Shown: piece after piece, positions 5,668-12,351 of the stretch | Numbering within the stretch: the first letter of the stretch is position 1 | How the letters are laid out: the number at the start of each line of letters is the position of its first letter | Origin: a virus | Virus record (IMG/VR): IMGVR_UViG_3300011114_000199 | Coordinates: 1 to 28,059 of that record | Length of the DNA stretch: 28,059 bases | Reading direction: 5' to 3' (one strand) | Program-made: the position numbers and the translations under genes | The notes under the pieces: generated by a model | What the model saw: only the letters and a program-made list of their open reading frames with translations | Database searches by the model: none | Told to the model about the DNA's origin: nothing

Positions 5668-6083
5668 TGCAAATTACATTCACCGTCCCCGGCCCGCCGC
5701 ACGGCAAAGGCAGGCCAAGGTTTGCCCGGCGTGGCAACTTTGTTGCAACCTACACCGACGCCAAGACCAGCAGCTACGAAGACCAAATAAGGTTTTACGC
5801 TCTGCAAGCCATGGGCAGCAGCAAGCCGCTTAAAACGGCGCTAGAGGCGTTTATTTACGTCAGGCTACCTGTGCCCCAGTCCTACTCCAAAAAGCGCACT
5901 GAGGCGTGTTTAAGTGGCTTGGAGAGGCCATGCAAGAAACCAGACCTGGACAATGTTGTTAAATCCTTTATGGATGGCATGAACGGCATTGTCTATCAAG
6001 ATGATGACCAGGTGGTGGAGATCCACACGACGAAGGTGTACGCGGAAACTGGTGGTGTTGAAGTTTTAATCAAGGAAAAATAA
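5664..6083 (+). CDS. rusA: RusA-family Holliday junction resolvase (139 aa)
   Basis: This is a dimeric endonuclease that cleaves four-way junctions, resolving recombination intermediates before packaging. RusA features are clear: an N-terminal basic VPGPPHGKGRPRF motif (residues 8-20); KKPDLDNVVKSFMDGMNG at 91-108 with Asp94 and Asp96 matching the paired catalytic aspartates; and an acidic YQDDDQV segment near 112-117 supplying the third metal ligand. Length matches the family (about 120-140 aa). It starts at one of two consecutive ATGs; the first overlaps the preceding stop. Together with ERF, exonuclease, SSB-like and NinB it completes a phage recombination set. Confidence 0.93.
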   Translation: MMQITFTVPGPPHGKGRPRFARRGNFVATYTDAKTSSYEDQIRFYALQAMGSSKPLKTALEAFIYVRLPVPQSYSKKRTEACLSGLERPCKKPDLDNVVKSFMDGMNGIVYQDDDQVVEIHTTKVYAETGGVEVLIKEK

Positions 6084-6349
6084 TGGACAAATCAATTGAA
6101 ATCCGTGCTTTAGAAGCACTTGTCAGTGAATTGGATAAAACAATTGCTCGACTTGATAAAGAAATTTTAGAGAAACTGGAAGACGCATCTCTTGAACGAA
6201 CTCGGACAAGTACGTTAATTGAAGTTTTGCAAAGAGCCTTTCCTCAAAAAGCAAGAAGTATTGTTACTGAAGCAGCAGTTCAATTAAAGAAAAATGGTGA
6301 TATTAATTGTGATCTGCTGTCATATTACGATGCAAGTTACGAGGAATAA
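6083..6349 (+). CDS. Coiled-coil hypothetical protein (88 aa)
   Basis: The product begins MDKSIEIRALEALVSELDKT and residues 5-45 show heptad-like spacing of Leu/Ile with alternating charge, so a short coiled coil is likely. The gene is more AT-rich than rusA and ninB on either side, suggesting a separate origin. The start overlaps the rusA stop by one base (TAATG), with AAGGA upstream. Function is unknown; dimerisation is a reasonable inference. Confidence 0.65.
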   Translation: MDKSIEIRALEALVSELDKTIARLDKEILEKLEDASLERTRTSTLIEVLQRAFPQKARSIVTEAAVQLKKNGDINCDLLSYYDASYEE

Positions 6350-6350
6350 T

Positions 6351-6506
6351 ATGTTAAAACAAGTAAAACCAGCATCAGAGCCGCCATATTACGTTTGTAC
6401 AAGCTGCAACTGGGCGTGGAAATCATTGCAAGAAGCTAATAGGCATTTTTGTGGAGTAAATCCACCGCCTGTGCCAGCCTTTCAGAGTTACAGTAAAAAG
6501 CCATGA
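6351..6506 (+). CDS. Small C2HC zinc-finger-like protein (51 aa)
   Basis: ATG 6351 follows GAGG at good spacing. The longer open frame from 6294 overlaps the preceding gene and lacks such a signal. The protein contains C-T-S-C-NWAW then H-F-C (C-x2-C-x12-H-x-C), consistent with a single zinc finger, followed by a Pro-rich tail (VNPPPVPAF). It overlaps ninB by ATGA. It may bind nucleic acid, but the family is not recognised. Confidence 0.65.
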   Translation: MLKQVKPASEPPYYVCTSCNWAWKSLQEANRHFCGVNPPPVPAFQSYSKKP

Positions 6507-6907
6507 AAGTCACTTGCTGGGAACCAGTCCAGGCCCACAAAGAAATGATGAATGTGATCTGGCCGACACTCAAGTCAATGCTGATGGCAGGCCATCGGAT
6601 GACAATTGAGATTAAACAGAGCAGGCGCAGCGTGGAACAAAACTCAATGTTTCACAGTCTAATTGGCAAAATCAGTAAACAAATGGCGTCGGCCGGCAGC
6701 ACCTGGACAGCAGACGATTGGAAAAGATTGCTGGTTGACCAGTGGGCGCACGATACAAATCGTCAGATTGGCAAAATCTGCCCGAGCCTGGATGGTGAGA
6801 GAATTGTGCAGCTGGGCCTGCAAAGCCACAAGTTCACTACGGGCGAGAGCAGTGAATTTATTGAATTCCTGTACGCTTGGGCAGCAAACAAGGGATTGAC
6901 GCTGTAA
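6503..6907 (+). CDS. ninB: NinB-like recombination protein (134 aa)
   Basis: NinB (Orf of lambda) is a recombination mediator that binds SSB-coated single strands and can replace RecFOR. The protein shows the family pattern: KQSRRSVEQNSMFHSLIGKI near residues 33-52, TADDWKRLLVDQW near 70-82, and a C-terminal FTTGESSEFIEFLYAWA segment near 113-129. Length (134 aa) is close to lambda NinB (146 aa). It is the last gene of the rightward early operon, followed by a terminator hairpin. Placement near rusA copies the lambda nin-region logic. Confidence 0.9.
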   Translation: MKVTCWEPVQAHKEMMNVIWPTLKSMLMAGHRMTIEIKQSRRSVEQNSMFHSLIGKISKQMASAGSTWTADDWKRLLVDQWAHDTNRQIGKICPSLDGERIVQLGLQSHKFTTGESSEFIEFLYAWAANKGLTL

Positions 6908-6924
6908 TGTGCTATATTTCTATT
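6896..6924 (+). promoter_or_regulatory. Weak promoter candidate at end of ninB
   Basis: TTGACG (five of six -35 bases) at 6896-6901 and TCTATT (four of six -10 bases) at 6919-6924 are 17 bases apart. Transcription would start near 6931, just before the terminator hairpin, so any message for the next genes would carry this hairpin in its leader. Support is limited to the hexamers and spacing. Confidence 0.3.
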
Positions 6925-6937
6925 GCAGTTGCCTTTT

Positions 6938-6960
6938 GGGGGTGTTGACCCCCGCTTTTT
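6938..6960 (+). terminator. Rho-independent terminator after the rightward early operon
   Basis: A six-base-pair perfect stem, GGGGGT with ACCCCC around a GTTG loop, is followed by GC and five T. It begins 30 bases after the ninB stop and ends only eight bases before the next start codon, separating the early replication/recombination genes from the downstream block unless antitermination acts. Confidence 0.75.
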
Positions 6961-6968
6961 GGACAGAT

Positions 6969-7334
6969 ATGCCAAACATTGACGACATTGCTGAGTTCAT
7001 TGCCCAGCTGTTTCACTCAGCCACGGTGACGCATCTGCTCCATTTGAGTACCGACAGCTACAGCAAGCACAAAGCCTTGGGCAAGTATTACCCTGCAATC
7101 GTAGAACTGACCGACAAGTTTGCCGAGAATTTCCAGGGCAAGTACGAGAAGATCAAGAAGTATCCCGAGGAATACCACAGCGCTAGTGACCCGATTGCTT
7201 ACCTGCAAGGCATCCAGGCGTTTGTGACCGAGGCCAGAGTGTCATTGCCCGAAGACACAGAATTGCAAAACATTGTTGATGAAATCGCAGAACTCATTAA
7301 CTCTACCCTGTACCGCCTGCGCTTTTTGGAGTAA
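6969..7334 (+). CDS. DUF5856-like helical protein (121 aa)
   Basis: The protein begins MPNIDDIAEFIAQLFHSATV, with the pattern THLLHLSTDSYSKHKALGKYY and then IVELTDKFAENFQGKY, matching the phage DUF5856 family from memory. That family forms a helical, ferritin/Dps-like bundle. Conserved His and Glu residues (HLLH, KH, then Glu in the second helix) could bind metal, but no activity is established. ATG 6969 is preferred over upstream GTG 6909 because the longer frame would translate the terminator hairpin. GGA lies five bases ahead. Confidence 0.7.
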   Translation: MPNIDDIAEFIAQLFHSATVTHLLHLSTDSYSKHKALGKYYPAIVELTDKFAENFQGKYEKIKKYPEEYHSASDPIAYLQGIQAFVTEARVSLPEDTELQNIVDEIAELINSTLYRLRFLE

Positions 7335-7336
7335 AC

Positions 7337-7522
7337 ATGAACGGCAAAATGGAAAAAATGGAAAAGATGGAGCCAAAAGCTGAAAAGGCACCAATGCAGC
7401 CAATGGCCCAGCCCATGATGAAAGCCAAAGCGCCGCAGCCAATGGGATATTCTGGCACTTACGACAGCGGCAAAATGGATAAGGGCAGCTGCTACGACCA
7501 CAACAGGAAAAGCGGTCAATGA
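7337..7522 (+). CDS. Low-complexity Met/Lys/Pro-rich protein (61 aa)
   Basis: The start has GGAG seven bases upstream and follows the previous stop by two bases. The N-terminal half is repetitive (KMEKMEKMEPKAEKAP, then MQPMAQPMMKAK), rich in Met, Lys, Pro and Gln. The C-terminal part (YSGTYDSGKMDKGSCYDHNRKSG) is polar. It is probably disordered. No domain is seen. It overlaps the next gene by ATGA. The Met-rich repeats could bind metal, but this is speculation. Confidence 0.55.
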   Translation: MNGKMEKMEKMEPKAEKAPMQPMAQPMMKAKAPQPMGYSGTYDSGKMDKGSCYDHNRKSGQ

Positions 7523-7758
7523 ATTGCGCCACCTGTAGGATGTTCCAAGACCAGCCCATCATGGGCGTCTGTCGGCTGTATCCAATGACGCAAAACAAAC
7601 AGCGCACCGATTGGTGTGGTCAATTTGCTGCCATAGAAACCGCCAGGACAATCACAGAAGTGCCTGTTTACGACATAATGACCGACACCATCACCCCGAA
7701 CATTGCCCCTAGAATCAAACGAAAGTACGAGCGTAAAAATGTTCAAGCCACTGCGTGA
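7519..7758 (+). CDS. Small protein with four-cysteine cluster (79 aa)
   Basis: The N-terminal half contains C-x2-C (MNCATCRMF), then GVCRLYP and DWCGQF: four cysteines at residues 3, 6, 18 and 33. This fits a small zinc or iron-sulfur site. Similar CxxC...C...DWC proteins occur widely in phages without a known role. The C-terminal part is polar with a basic stretch (RIKRKYERKN). It overlaps the GroES gene by 20 bases in another frame. Confidence 0.65.
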   Translation: MNCATCRMFQDQPIMGVCRLYPMTQNKQRTDWCGQFAAIETARTITEVPVYDIMTDTITPNIAPRIKRKYERKNVQATA

Positions 7759-8008
7759 CCGTGTTGTCGTCAAGCCCCAGGTGCGCCAGCTAAGCGACTT
7801 GATTTATGTGGACAACAAGGAACCGTTCAACGAAGGCACCATCGTGGCAGTTGGCCCCCTGGTGACCGATGTGGCGGTTGGTGACTTTATCAAGTACGGC
7901 AACGGTGATTATCTAAATTGGCCTACCCAGACCGAGAATGGGCAGGATTATCAAATCATTCAAGAGGCCGACATCTGTGCGGTTGTGGAGTTTGAAAATG
8001 GCAAATAA
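7739..8008 (+). CDS. Phage GroES-like co-chaperonin (89 aa)
   Basis: This is a probable co-chaperonin that caps host GroEL to aid folding of phage proteins, typically the coat. The N-terminus FKPLRDRVVVKPQ matches the canonical GroES first strand. It is followed by GTIVAVGPLVTDVAVGDFIKYG (the G-x-V-x-G-x-G region) and a final ADICAVVEFENG matching the last strand. Length is slightly below cellular GroES (97 aa), and the mobile-loop region (about residues 16-30) differs from bacterial GroES, as in other phage versions. The start is the internal ATG at 7739; the longer open frame has extra residues unlike GroES. No GroEL gene is present. Confidence 0.88.
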   Translation: MFKPLRDRVVVKPQVRQLSDLIYVDNKEPFNEGTIVAVGPLVTDVAVGDFIKYGNGDYLNWPTQTENGQDYQIIQEADICAVVEFENGK

Positions 8009-8165
8009 ACCCGGTTTGTATGCAAATATTCACGCTAAGCAAGAGCGCATCGAGCGCCAAAAGGATGCTGGCAAGACCCCGGAGCGCATGAGATCACCAG
8101 GCTCAAAAGGTGCGCCGACCGCAGCAGCGTTCAAAGCCAGCGCCAAGACCGCTAAAAAGCAATGA
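7998..8165 (+). CDS. Small basic hypothetical protein (55 aa)
   Basis: ATG 7998 overlaps the end of the GroES gene. The product, MANKPGLYANIHAKQERI then ERMRSPGSKGAPTAAAF, is Lys/Arg/Ala-rich and belongs to a set of small basic proteins often found upstream of phage structural genes, from memory. It is probably unstructured or nucleic-acid binding. It overlaps the next gene by ATGA, so the two are likely coupled. Confidence 0.65.
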   Translation: MANKPGLYANIHAKQERIERQKDAGKTPERMRSPGSKGAPTAAAFKASAKTAKKQ

Positions 8166-8434
8166 ACAAGCACGACAAGCCCATCCCGCACAAGACCACG
8201 GGCAAGGGTAAGACTTACAACCCGACTGAGCAGGGCGCAGGAATGACTGCTGCTGGACGGGCTGCTTACAACGCAAAGAACAACTCAAATCTCAAGCCGC
8301 CAGCCCCAAATCCAAAGACCAAAGCAGATGCAGGCCGCAAGGCCAGCTTTTGTGCGAGGATGGAAGGAGTGGTACAACACGCCAAAGGCCCAGCAGAACG
8401 GGCAAAGGCATCTCTTAAAAACTGGAACTGTTAA
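8162..8434 (+). CDS. Small basic DUF6321-like protein (90 aa)
   Basis: Recognisable segments are GAGMTAAGRAAYNAKNNSNLKPP and RKASFCARMEGVVQH, then SLKNWNC at the C-terminus. These fit a family of short basic phage proteins (DUF6321-like, from memory) with a GLTAKGRAxYN pattern followed by xSFCARM. The function of that family is not known to me. It forms a pair with the preceding basic protein through an ATGA overlap and is encoded just before structural-type genes. Confidence 0.65.
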   Translation: MNKHDKPIPHKTTGKGKTYNPTEQGAGMTAAGRAAYNAKNNSNLKPPAPNPKTKADAGRKASFCARMEGVVQHAKGPAERAKASLKNWNC

Positions 8435-8443
8435 GGAAAAATT

Positions 8444-8848
8444 ATGTCAAACTCAGTCGCAATTGGTGTCGCATATTCCGACCCAGAATTTACAACTTGT
8501 TTTGCCAGTGATTCAATTGGCTACACCAGCGCTGCACAAACAGCAGTAACCCAAGCCACCAGCAAATCCACAGGCGTGACTGCCAACACCAGTGCGGGTC
8601 AGATCACAATGAACGCCGCATCATTGGCAACATTGACGAATGTGACCTTTACCCTGACAAACTCGCTATTGAGTGCCAAGGACGTTGTAATTGTGAATGT
8701 GGCAAGCGCCAACGCAACCGCAGGAGCTTACAACTGCTGGATTAGCTCAATGTTGGCTGGCAGCTGCACAATTACTTTGCGGAACATCACCGCCGGGTCA
8801 TTGTCTGAGGCTGTGGTGATTAACTTTGCCATTATCCACGCAGCATAA
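8444..8848 (+). CDS. Beta-rich structural-type protein, paralogue of the protein at 22673-23272 (134 aa)
   Basis: Thr/Ser/Ala-rich and beta-strand rich, with no charged core; typical of virion surface or fibre proteins. Residues 27-134 align over their length with residues 95-199 of the protein encoded at 22673-23272. Shared landmarks are STGVT/TTGVT, then SAGQITM/TTGSITL, LTNS/VTNS, DVVIVN/DVIIIN, and a final NFAIIHAA/NFAVIKAVAA. AAGGA precedes the ATG. A head-decoration or adhesin role is plausible from this domain type, but not proven. Confidence 0.7.
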   Translation: MSNSVAIGVAYSDPEFTTCFASDSIGYTSAAQTAVTQATSKSTGVTANTSAGQITMNAASLATLTNVTFTLTNSLLSAKDVVIVNVASANATAGAYNCWISSMLAGSCTITLRNITAGSLSEAVVINFAIIHAA

Positions 8849-8851
8849 GCC

Positions 8852-9703
8852 ATGATTGGTCAAAGCCTGCTGAGTCAGATGCTCCCTGCAAGCAGGGACA
8901 TTCGCTATGGGCAAGGCCAGATGATGGGCGGTGGCGGTGATGGGCGCAGCGCACCAACGGCATTTGACATGATGTCGAACGCTGAGAAAGCCGCTTTTTA
9001 CAGCAACAACCCAACAATGGCTGGCATTACCCAGTTTGGGCAGAAAGCAATCGGCTACGCACCCTTTGGCGTTGGTATGGCAATGCGAGCGCAGCAGGCC
9101 ATGTTCCCGCAATTTGTGGCTGACCAGCAATCGGTAGCTCGAGGGATTGACCCTGGCACTGGCTTGCAAGTCGGTGGCTATGGTTCGCAACCAGGCACTT
9201 CTGGCATAACCCCCACCGGGCTGTACGGCGACCAATATGCGGGTAAGCAGTCAACCGCTACCGGGTTTTTTGGAGGCTTGGCAGGACGTAGTGAGCAGGC
9301 ACCAGCGCCAGTTGAAACTCGGGGGGCAACGCCAATTGGCTTTTCGTCCCCAACTGCTAATTTTGGCAAAGAAAGCAGCATACCAACGGGCGGCATGGTT
9401 AGTCCTGGCACCGTGTACGGCGGCGGCGCTGACGCACCAGGTGCTAATGCTGGTGGCTATGGCGGTGGTGATGCTGGTTTTGGTGGCGGTAGCCAAGCAT
9501 TTGCCGAAGGCGGCATGGTCAGGCTCAAAGACCTGTTAGGCAAGGCACCAGGCCCAGACGATGGCTACGCAGCATTGCAAGACGGCGAGTTTGTCATCAA
9601 AAAGGATGCAGTCAAACGCTACGGGGTCAAGATGCTCGAGCAAATCAACAGGCGCAAAATAGCCAAGAAGCAGGTTAGCAAATTCTTCAAGAATCATGGC
9701 TGA
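8852..9703 (+). CDS. Gly-rich protein with conserved C-terminal DGEFVI-type domain (283 aa)
   Basis: The first 225 residues are Gly/Ala/Pro-rich with Met-containing patches and little predicted fold. The C-terminal 60 residues hold a conserved phage motif, PDDGYAALQDGEFVIKKDAV, then RYGVKMLEQINRR, seen repeatedly in large virion or internal proteins. It ends in a very basic tail (KIAKKQVSKFFKNHG). No ribosome binding site is obvious. It overlaps the following large gene by eight bases. It is possibly an ejected or capsid-internal protein paired with its large neighbour. Confidence 0.6.
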   Translation: MIGQSLLSQMLPASRDIRYGQGQMMGGGGDGRSAPTAFDMMSNAEKAAFYSNNPTMAGITQFGQKAIGYAPFGVGMAMRAQQAMFPQFVADQQSVARGIDPGTGLQVGGYGSQPGTSGITPTGLYGDQYAGKQSTATGFFGGLAGRSEQAPAPVETRGATPIGFSSPTANFGKESSIPTGGMVSPGTVYGGGADAPGANAGGYGGGDAGFGGGSQAFAEGGMVRLKDLLGKAPGPDDGYAALQDGEFVIKKDAVKRYGVKMLEQINRRKIAKKQVSKFFKNHG

Positions 9704-11918
9704 CAATCTGCTCAGTTCTTTTTTGCCAGACGATAGGGCAGCAACGGGGTTTTTCCCGCAAATGAAGCCCAAGCGCAGGTTCCAAGACCCAGAGGCATCA
9801 GCCAATTTGCCTTTAGATGTAACCCGAGGTCGGTTGGCTGGATTGCTGGGGTTAATCCCTGACACATTGAATTTTATGGGCCGCAGCCCAATGCCAACCG
9901 AGCAATTCGGTGAAACGCAGTACGAGCCAGCACCGCAGCTGCCCTATGGCTCTGAGTACTTTCTTCAGAATCTGCCACTCAAGCCAACGTCCAGGATTGG
10001 TGAAGTTGCTGGGCAAGCAGGTGCCTTTGTACCTTTGAACCCAATGCCAGCAGCCAGAGCAGTTGCAGCTGGAGCTAGGGCACTAGGGCCAACGGCGGTA
10101 AGGATGGGCGAGGGTTACTTGCAGCGGCAGGGGTTGATGCCAAGTGTGGTGCCAGAGCCGCCAGTGAGCCTGGGAACGCCCGTAACGCCCCTTGCCAGCA
10201 TGATAAAGAAACCGCAAGCACCAGTGTCCCCGCTGGGTTTCTACTCAGCAGCAGAGCAAGCAGCACTTAACCTGCCCCGCAAGTCTGGCACTGGCGAATC
10301 GTTCCTTAATGATTTGATGAAAGGCCAAGACGTTAAGAAGGAGGAGCTGTCCTGGATGGGGCTGGACGACTATCTGAAGGGCAAGCCTAATGTGACCAAA
10401 CAAGAGGTGCAAGACTTCATTGCTGGCAATCGAGTGGATGTGCAAGAGGTAAGGTTGGGTGAGGCGGTTGCGGTTGCGGAAGACCCAGTAGGTATTGCCA
10501 AACGCCAAGCGGTATTTGACAAGTACGAGCCTCAAATACAAACTTTATATGCTGAAGATAGAAATTATGCAAATTTAACACCGCAAAGATTAGAGGAAAT
10601 AGGCCAAGAAATCCGTGCCTTGGAACGCCAAAGAGATATGGAAGCTGATGCGGCTTATGTAATGCCACCATTTCCTCAATTAACACCAACCAAATACGAG
10701 CATTATCAACTACCTGGCGGTGAGAACTACCGTGAGATATTGCTGACGTTGCCAGGAAAAACAAAATCATTACCAGAAGGTTTTAGTGTAGATGCTTACT
10801 CTCTTTATGGAGAAACCAAATATGGCGTTTATGACGCAACAGGAAGTCGTTATGCAAGCGGTTTAACTAAAGACGAAGCATTACAAAAATTTAATCAGTT
10901 GCATGGAGAAAAATCTTACACATCCTCCCACTTCAACGAACCCAACATCCTGGCGCATATGAGGGTCAATGACCGAGTGGATGCTGATGGCAAGAAAATG
11001 CTATTGATTGAGGAGATTCAATCTGATTGGCATCAGGCTGGTAGGGAGAAGGGGTATAACACACCTCAGCAAAAAGCGGCAGAACAACAAAAGTTAAATA
11101 GTATATTGACTGAGCGTCAAAATTTGCTTGAAGAACAAAAGCGTTTAGAAGAATTGGCTTTGCCATATACAAGCCAAGGAAAAGATGCGCCAAGTGAAAT
11201 AGTTGGTAGATGGTCAACGGTTTCTAATCGTTTGCAAAATCTTCAAACAGAACAAAATAGATTAGGAAGAAAATTTGATACTGGCGTCCCAGACGCACCC
11301 TTCAAGGACACTTGGCATCAACTGGCGCTGAAACGGGCGCTGAAGTACGCTGCTGACAATGGATATGACAGGGTTGGCCTGACAACGGGTAGGCAGCAAG
11401 CAGAGCGTTATGACTTATCAAAGCAAGTTGATTACATTGATTACAGACGATCACCCGATGGAACTTTTGAGTTAGGCATTGCTGACATAAACGGCGATGC
11501 AGTTAATTTGCCTAAAGCAAGATATGCAGCCGAAGAATTGCCATCATTGGTAGGCAAAGAGGTAGCTGACAAAATTGTCAAAGGCGAAGGCCAATCCGGT
11601 GGTGGTCGTATGACTTTGCGCGGACTTGACCTTCAAGTTGGCGGCGAAGGCATGAAAAAATACTACGATGAAATCTACCCTGCGTTTTTAGCCAAGCAAG
11701 GCAAGAAGTACAACGCTCAAGTGGGTGAGACAAGAATCAAGACAGGCCAAGGCATACCAGGCGGTGCGCCAATCCGTTACATTGACATCAGCCCAGAGAT
11801 GCGTGGCGGTGTCAAGAAAGGCCAGCCGCTGTTCACAGCTGCACCAATCGGTGGCATTGGCCTGGGTGCCGGGATGCAAGACCAACAGCAAAACAGCATA
11901 AACTCTTTTATCCAATGA
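9696..11918 (+). CDS. Large protein with polyvalent-protein-type domain (740 aa)
   Basis: The N-terminal 170 residues are Pro/Ala-rich with moderate hydrophobicity (GLLGLIPDTLNF, then AVAAGARALG). The C-terminal half carries a conserved module: SSHFNEPNILAHMRVNDRV, LIEEIQSDWHQAGREKGY, then WHQLALKRALKYAADNGYD, GLTTGRQQAERY, and YYDEIYPAFLAKQGKKY, ending IRYIDISPEMR. This module occurs in phage and plasmid polyvalent proteins, thought to enter the recipient with the DNA. Two AT-rich stretches (about 10530-10920 and 11085-11285) interrupt the GC-richer conserved blocks and look inserted. Activity is unknown; the polyvalent label rests on motif memory. Confidence 0.7.
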   Translation: MADNLLSSFLPDDRAATGFFPQMKPKRRFQDPEASANLPLDVTRGRLAGLLGLIPDTLNFMGRSPMPTEQFGETQYEPAPQLPYGSEYFLQNLPLKPTSRIGEVAGQAGAFVPLNPMPAARAVAAGARALGPTAVRMGEGYLQRQGLMPSVVPEPPVSLGTPVTPLASMIKKPQAPVSPLGFYSAAEQAALNLPRKSGTGESFLNDLMKGQDVKKEELSWMGLDDYLKGKPNVTKQEVQDFIAGNRVDVQEVRLGEAVAVAEDPVGIAKRQAVFDKYEPQIQTLYAEDRNYANLTPQRLEEIGQEIRALERQRDMEADAAYVMPPFPQLTPTKYEHYQLPGGENYREILLTLPGKTKSLPEGFSVDAYSLYGETKYGVYDATGSRYASGLTKDEALQKFNQLHGEKSYTSSHFNEPNILAHMRVNDRVDADGKKMLLIEEIQSDWHQAGREKGYNTPQQKAAEQQKLNSILTERQNLLEEQKRLEELALPYTSQGKDAPSEIVGRWSTVSNRLQNLQTEQNRLGRKFDTGVPDAPFKDTWHQLALKRALKYAADNGYDRVGLTTGRQQAERYDLSKQVDYIDYRRSPDGTFELGIADINGDAVNLPKARYAAEELPSLVGKEVADKIVKGEGQSGGGRMTLRGLDLQVGGEGMKKYYDEIYPAFLAKQGKKYNAQVGETRIKTGQGIPGGAPIRYIDISPEMRGGVKKGQPLFTAAPIGGIGLGAGMQDQQQNSINSFIQ

Positions 11919-11980
11919 TAAAAATTGTCCTTGTTGTCATTGTTGTTTTAGTAATCTGGGCATTGATTGAGAAGATTTGA
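11915..11980 (+). CDS. Very short membrane peptide (21 aa)
   Basis: The ATG overlaps the stop of the large upstream gene (ATGA). The 21-residue product begins MIKIVLVVIVVLVIW and ends ALIEKI, a single transmembrane helix with one charged residue at each end. The hydrophobicity is extreme and the overlap is of the type seen throughout this genome, so translation by coupling is credible. Function is unknown; membrane-targeting or holin-like activity cannot be excluded. No separate ribosome binding site was seen. Confidence 0.5.
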   Translation: MIKIVLVVIVVLVIWALIEKI

Positions 11981-12351
11981 TGTACAATTTTTTGGTCAAG
12001 TGGTGCAACACAAGACGTTTGAGGCCATTTTCTCATGCGTTACCCCCCAAGGGAACTGATGTTGCACCATCAGAGCGCAGCAGAAAGTGGCTTTTTTGCG
12101 TTCCAGTACCGATTGCTGATGGCGAAACAATGAACCCTGTTACGGTTGCTATCGAGAAAAGTGATGCGCTTACTGACAAGCCAGCGCGTGAACTTGCTAG
12201 GGGTATCACAGGAACAGAGCAGAACGGTGATGTGACGACTAGCCCAACGATACGGGCGCTCTGGAAATCGAACCTAGCCCTTATGGGTGCAGTAGTCGAA
12301 AGATGGCTGAAGTCTGGTGGATATCACCCGCTTGGCTTGTCCTGTGGTTAA
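11980..12351 (+). CDS. Doubtful open frame across the structured region (123 aa)
   Basis: This 124-codon frame starts at an ATG overlapping the preceding stop (TGATG), with GAGAAG upstream. The product begins MYNFLVKWCNTRRLRPF and includes EKSDALTDKPARELARGI and RALWKSNLALMG. The second half looks moderately protein-like; the first is Arg/Pro/Cys-rich and unlike phage proteins. Codon choice differs from neighbours (more ACG, CTT, AGG, ATA). The same DNA is full of inverted repeats, so the frame may be accidental. No similarity recognised. Confidence 0.3.
   Translation: MYNFLVKWCNTRRLRPFSHALPPKGTDVAPSERSRKWLFCVPVPIADGETMNPVTVAIEKSDALTDKPARELARGITGTEQNGDVTTSPTIRALWKSNLALMGAVVERWLKSGGYHPLGLSCG
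12001..12328 (+). ncRNA. Candidate structured RNA/DNA element upstream of terminase genes
   Basis: Several nested inverted repeats lie in one 330-base stretch. Stem A is TGGTGCAACA (12001-12010) with TGTTGCACCA (12060-12069), ten perfect pairs. Stem B is CCATCAG (12067-12073) with CTGATGG (12116-12122), sharing bases with A and enclosing CGCA/TGCG and AAAG/CTTT. Stem C is CCTGT (12136-12140) with ACAGG (12208-12212), plus TAC/GTA, AAGT/ACTT and GCGCT/AGCGC inside. Stem D is GGTGATGT (12226-12233) with ATATCACC (12321-12328), including one G-U pair, enclosing CGACTA (12236-12241) with TAGTCG (12293-12298). No known RNA family was recognised. Packaging signal, regulatory leader or free RNA are all possible. 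Confidence 0.4.

Noticed and set aside
12226-12328. Hammerhead ribozyme resemblance (TGACGA ... CGAAA between paired arms)
   Set aside because: The invariant C before TGA is a G, and the first stem II pair would be C-C, so the catalytic core is not satisfied.
12230-12330. tRNA-like T-loop (GGTTCGATT) on the minus strand
   Set aside because: The T-stem does not pair correctly and no acceptor stem lies at the right distance, so it is not a tRNA or tmRNA.
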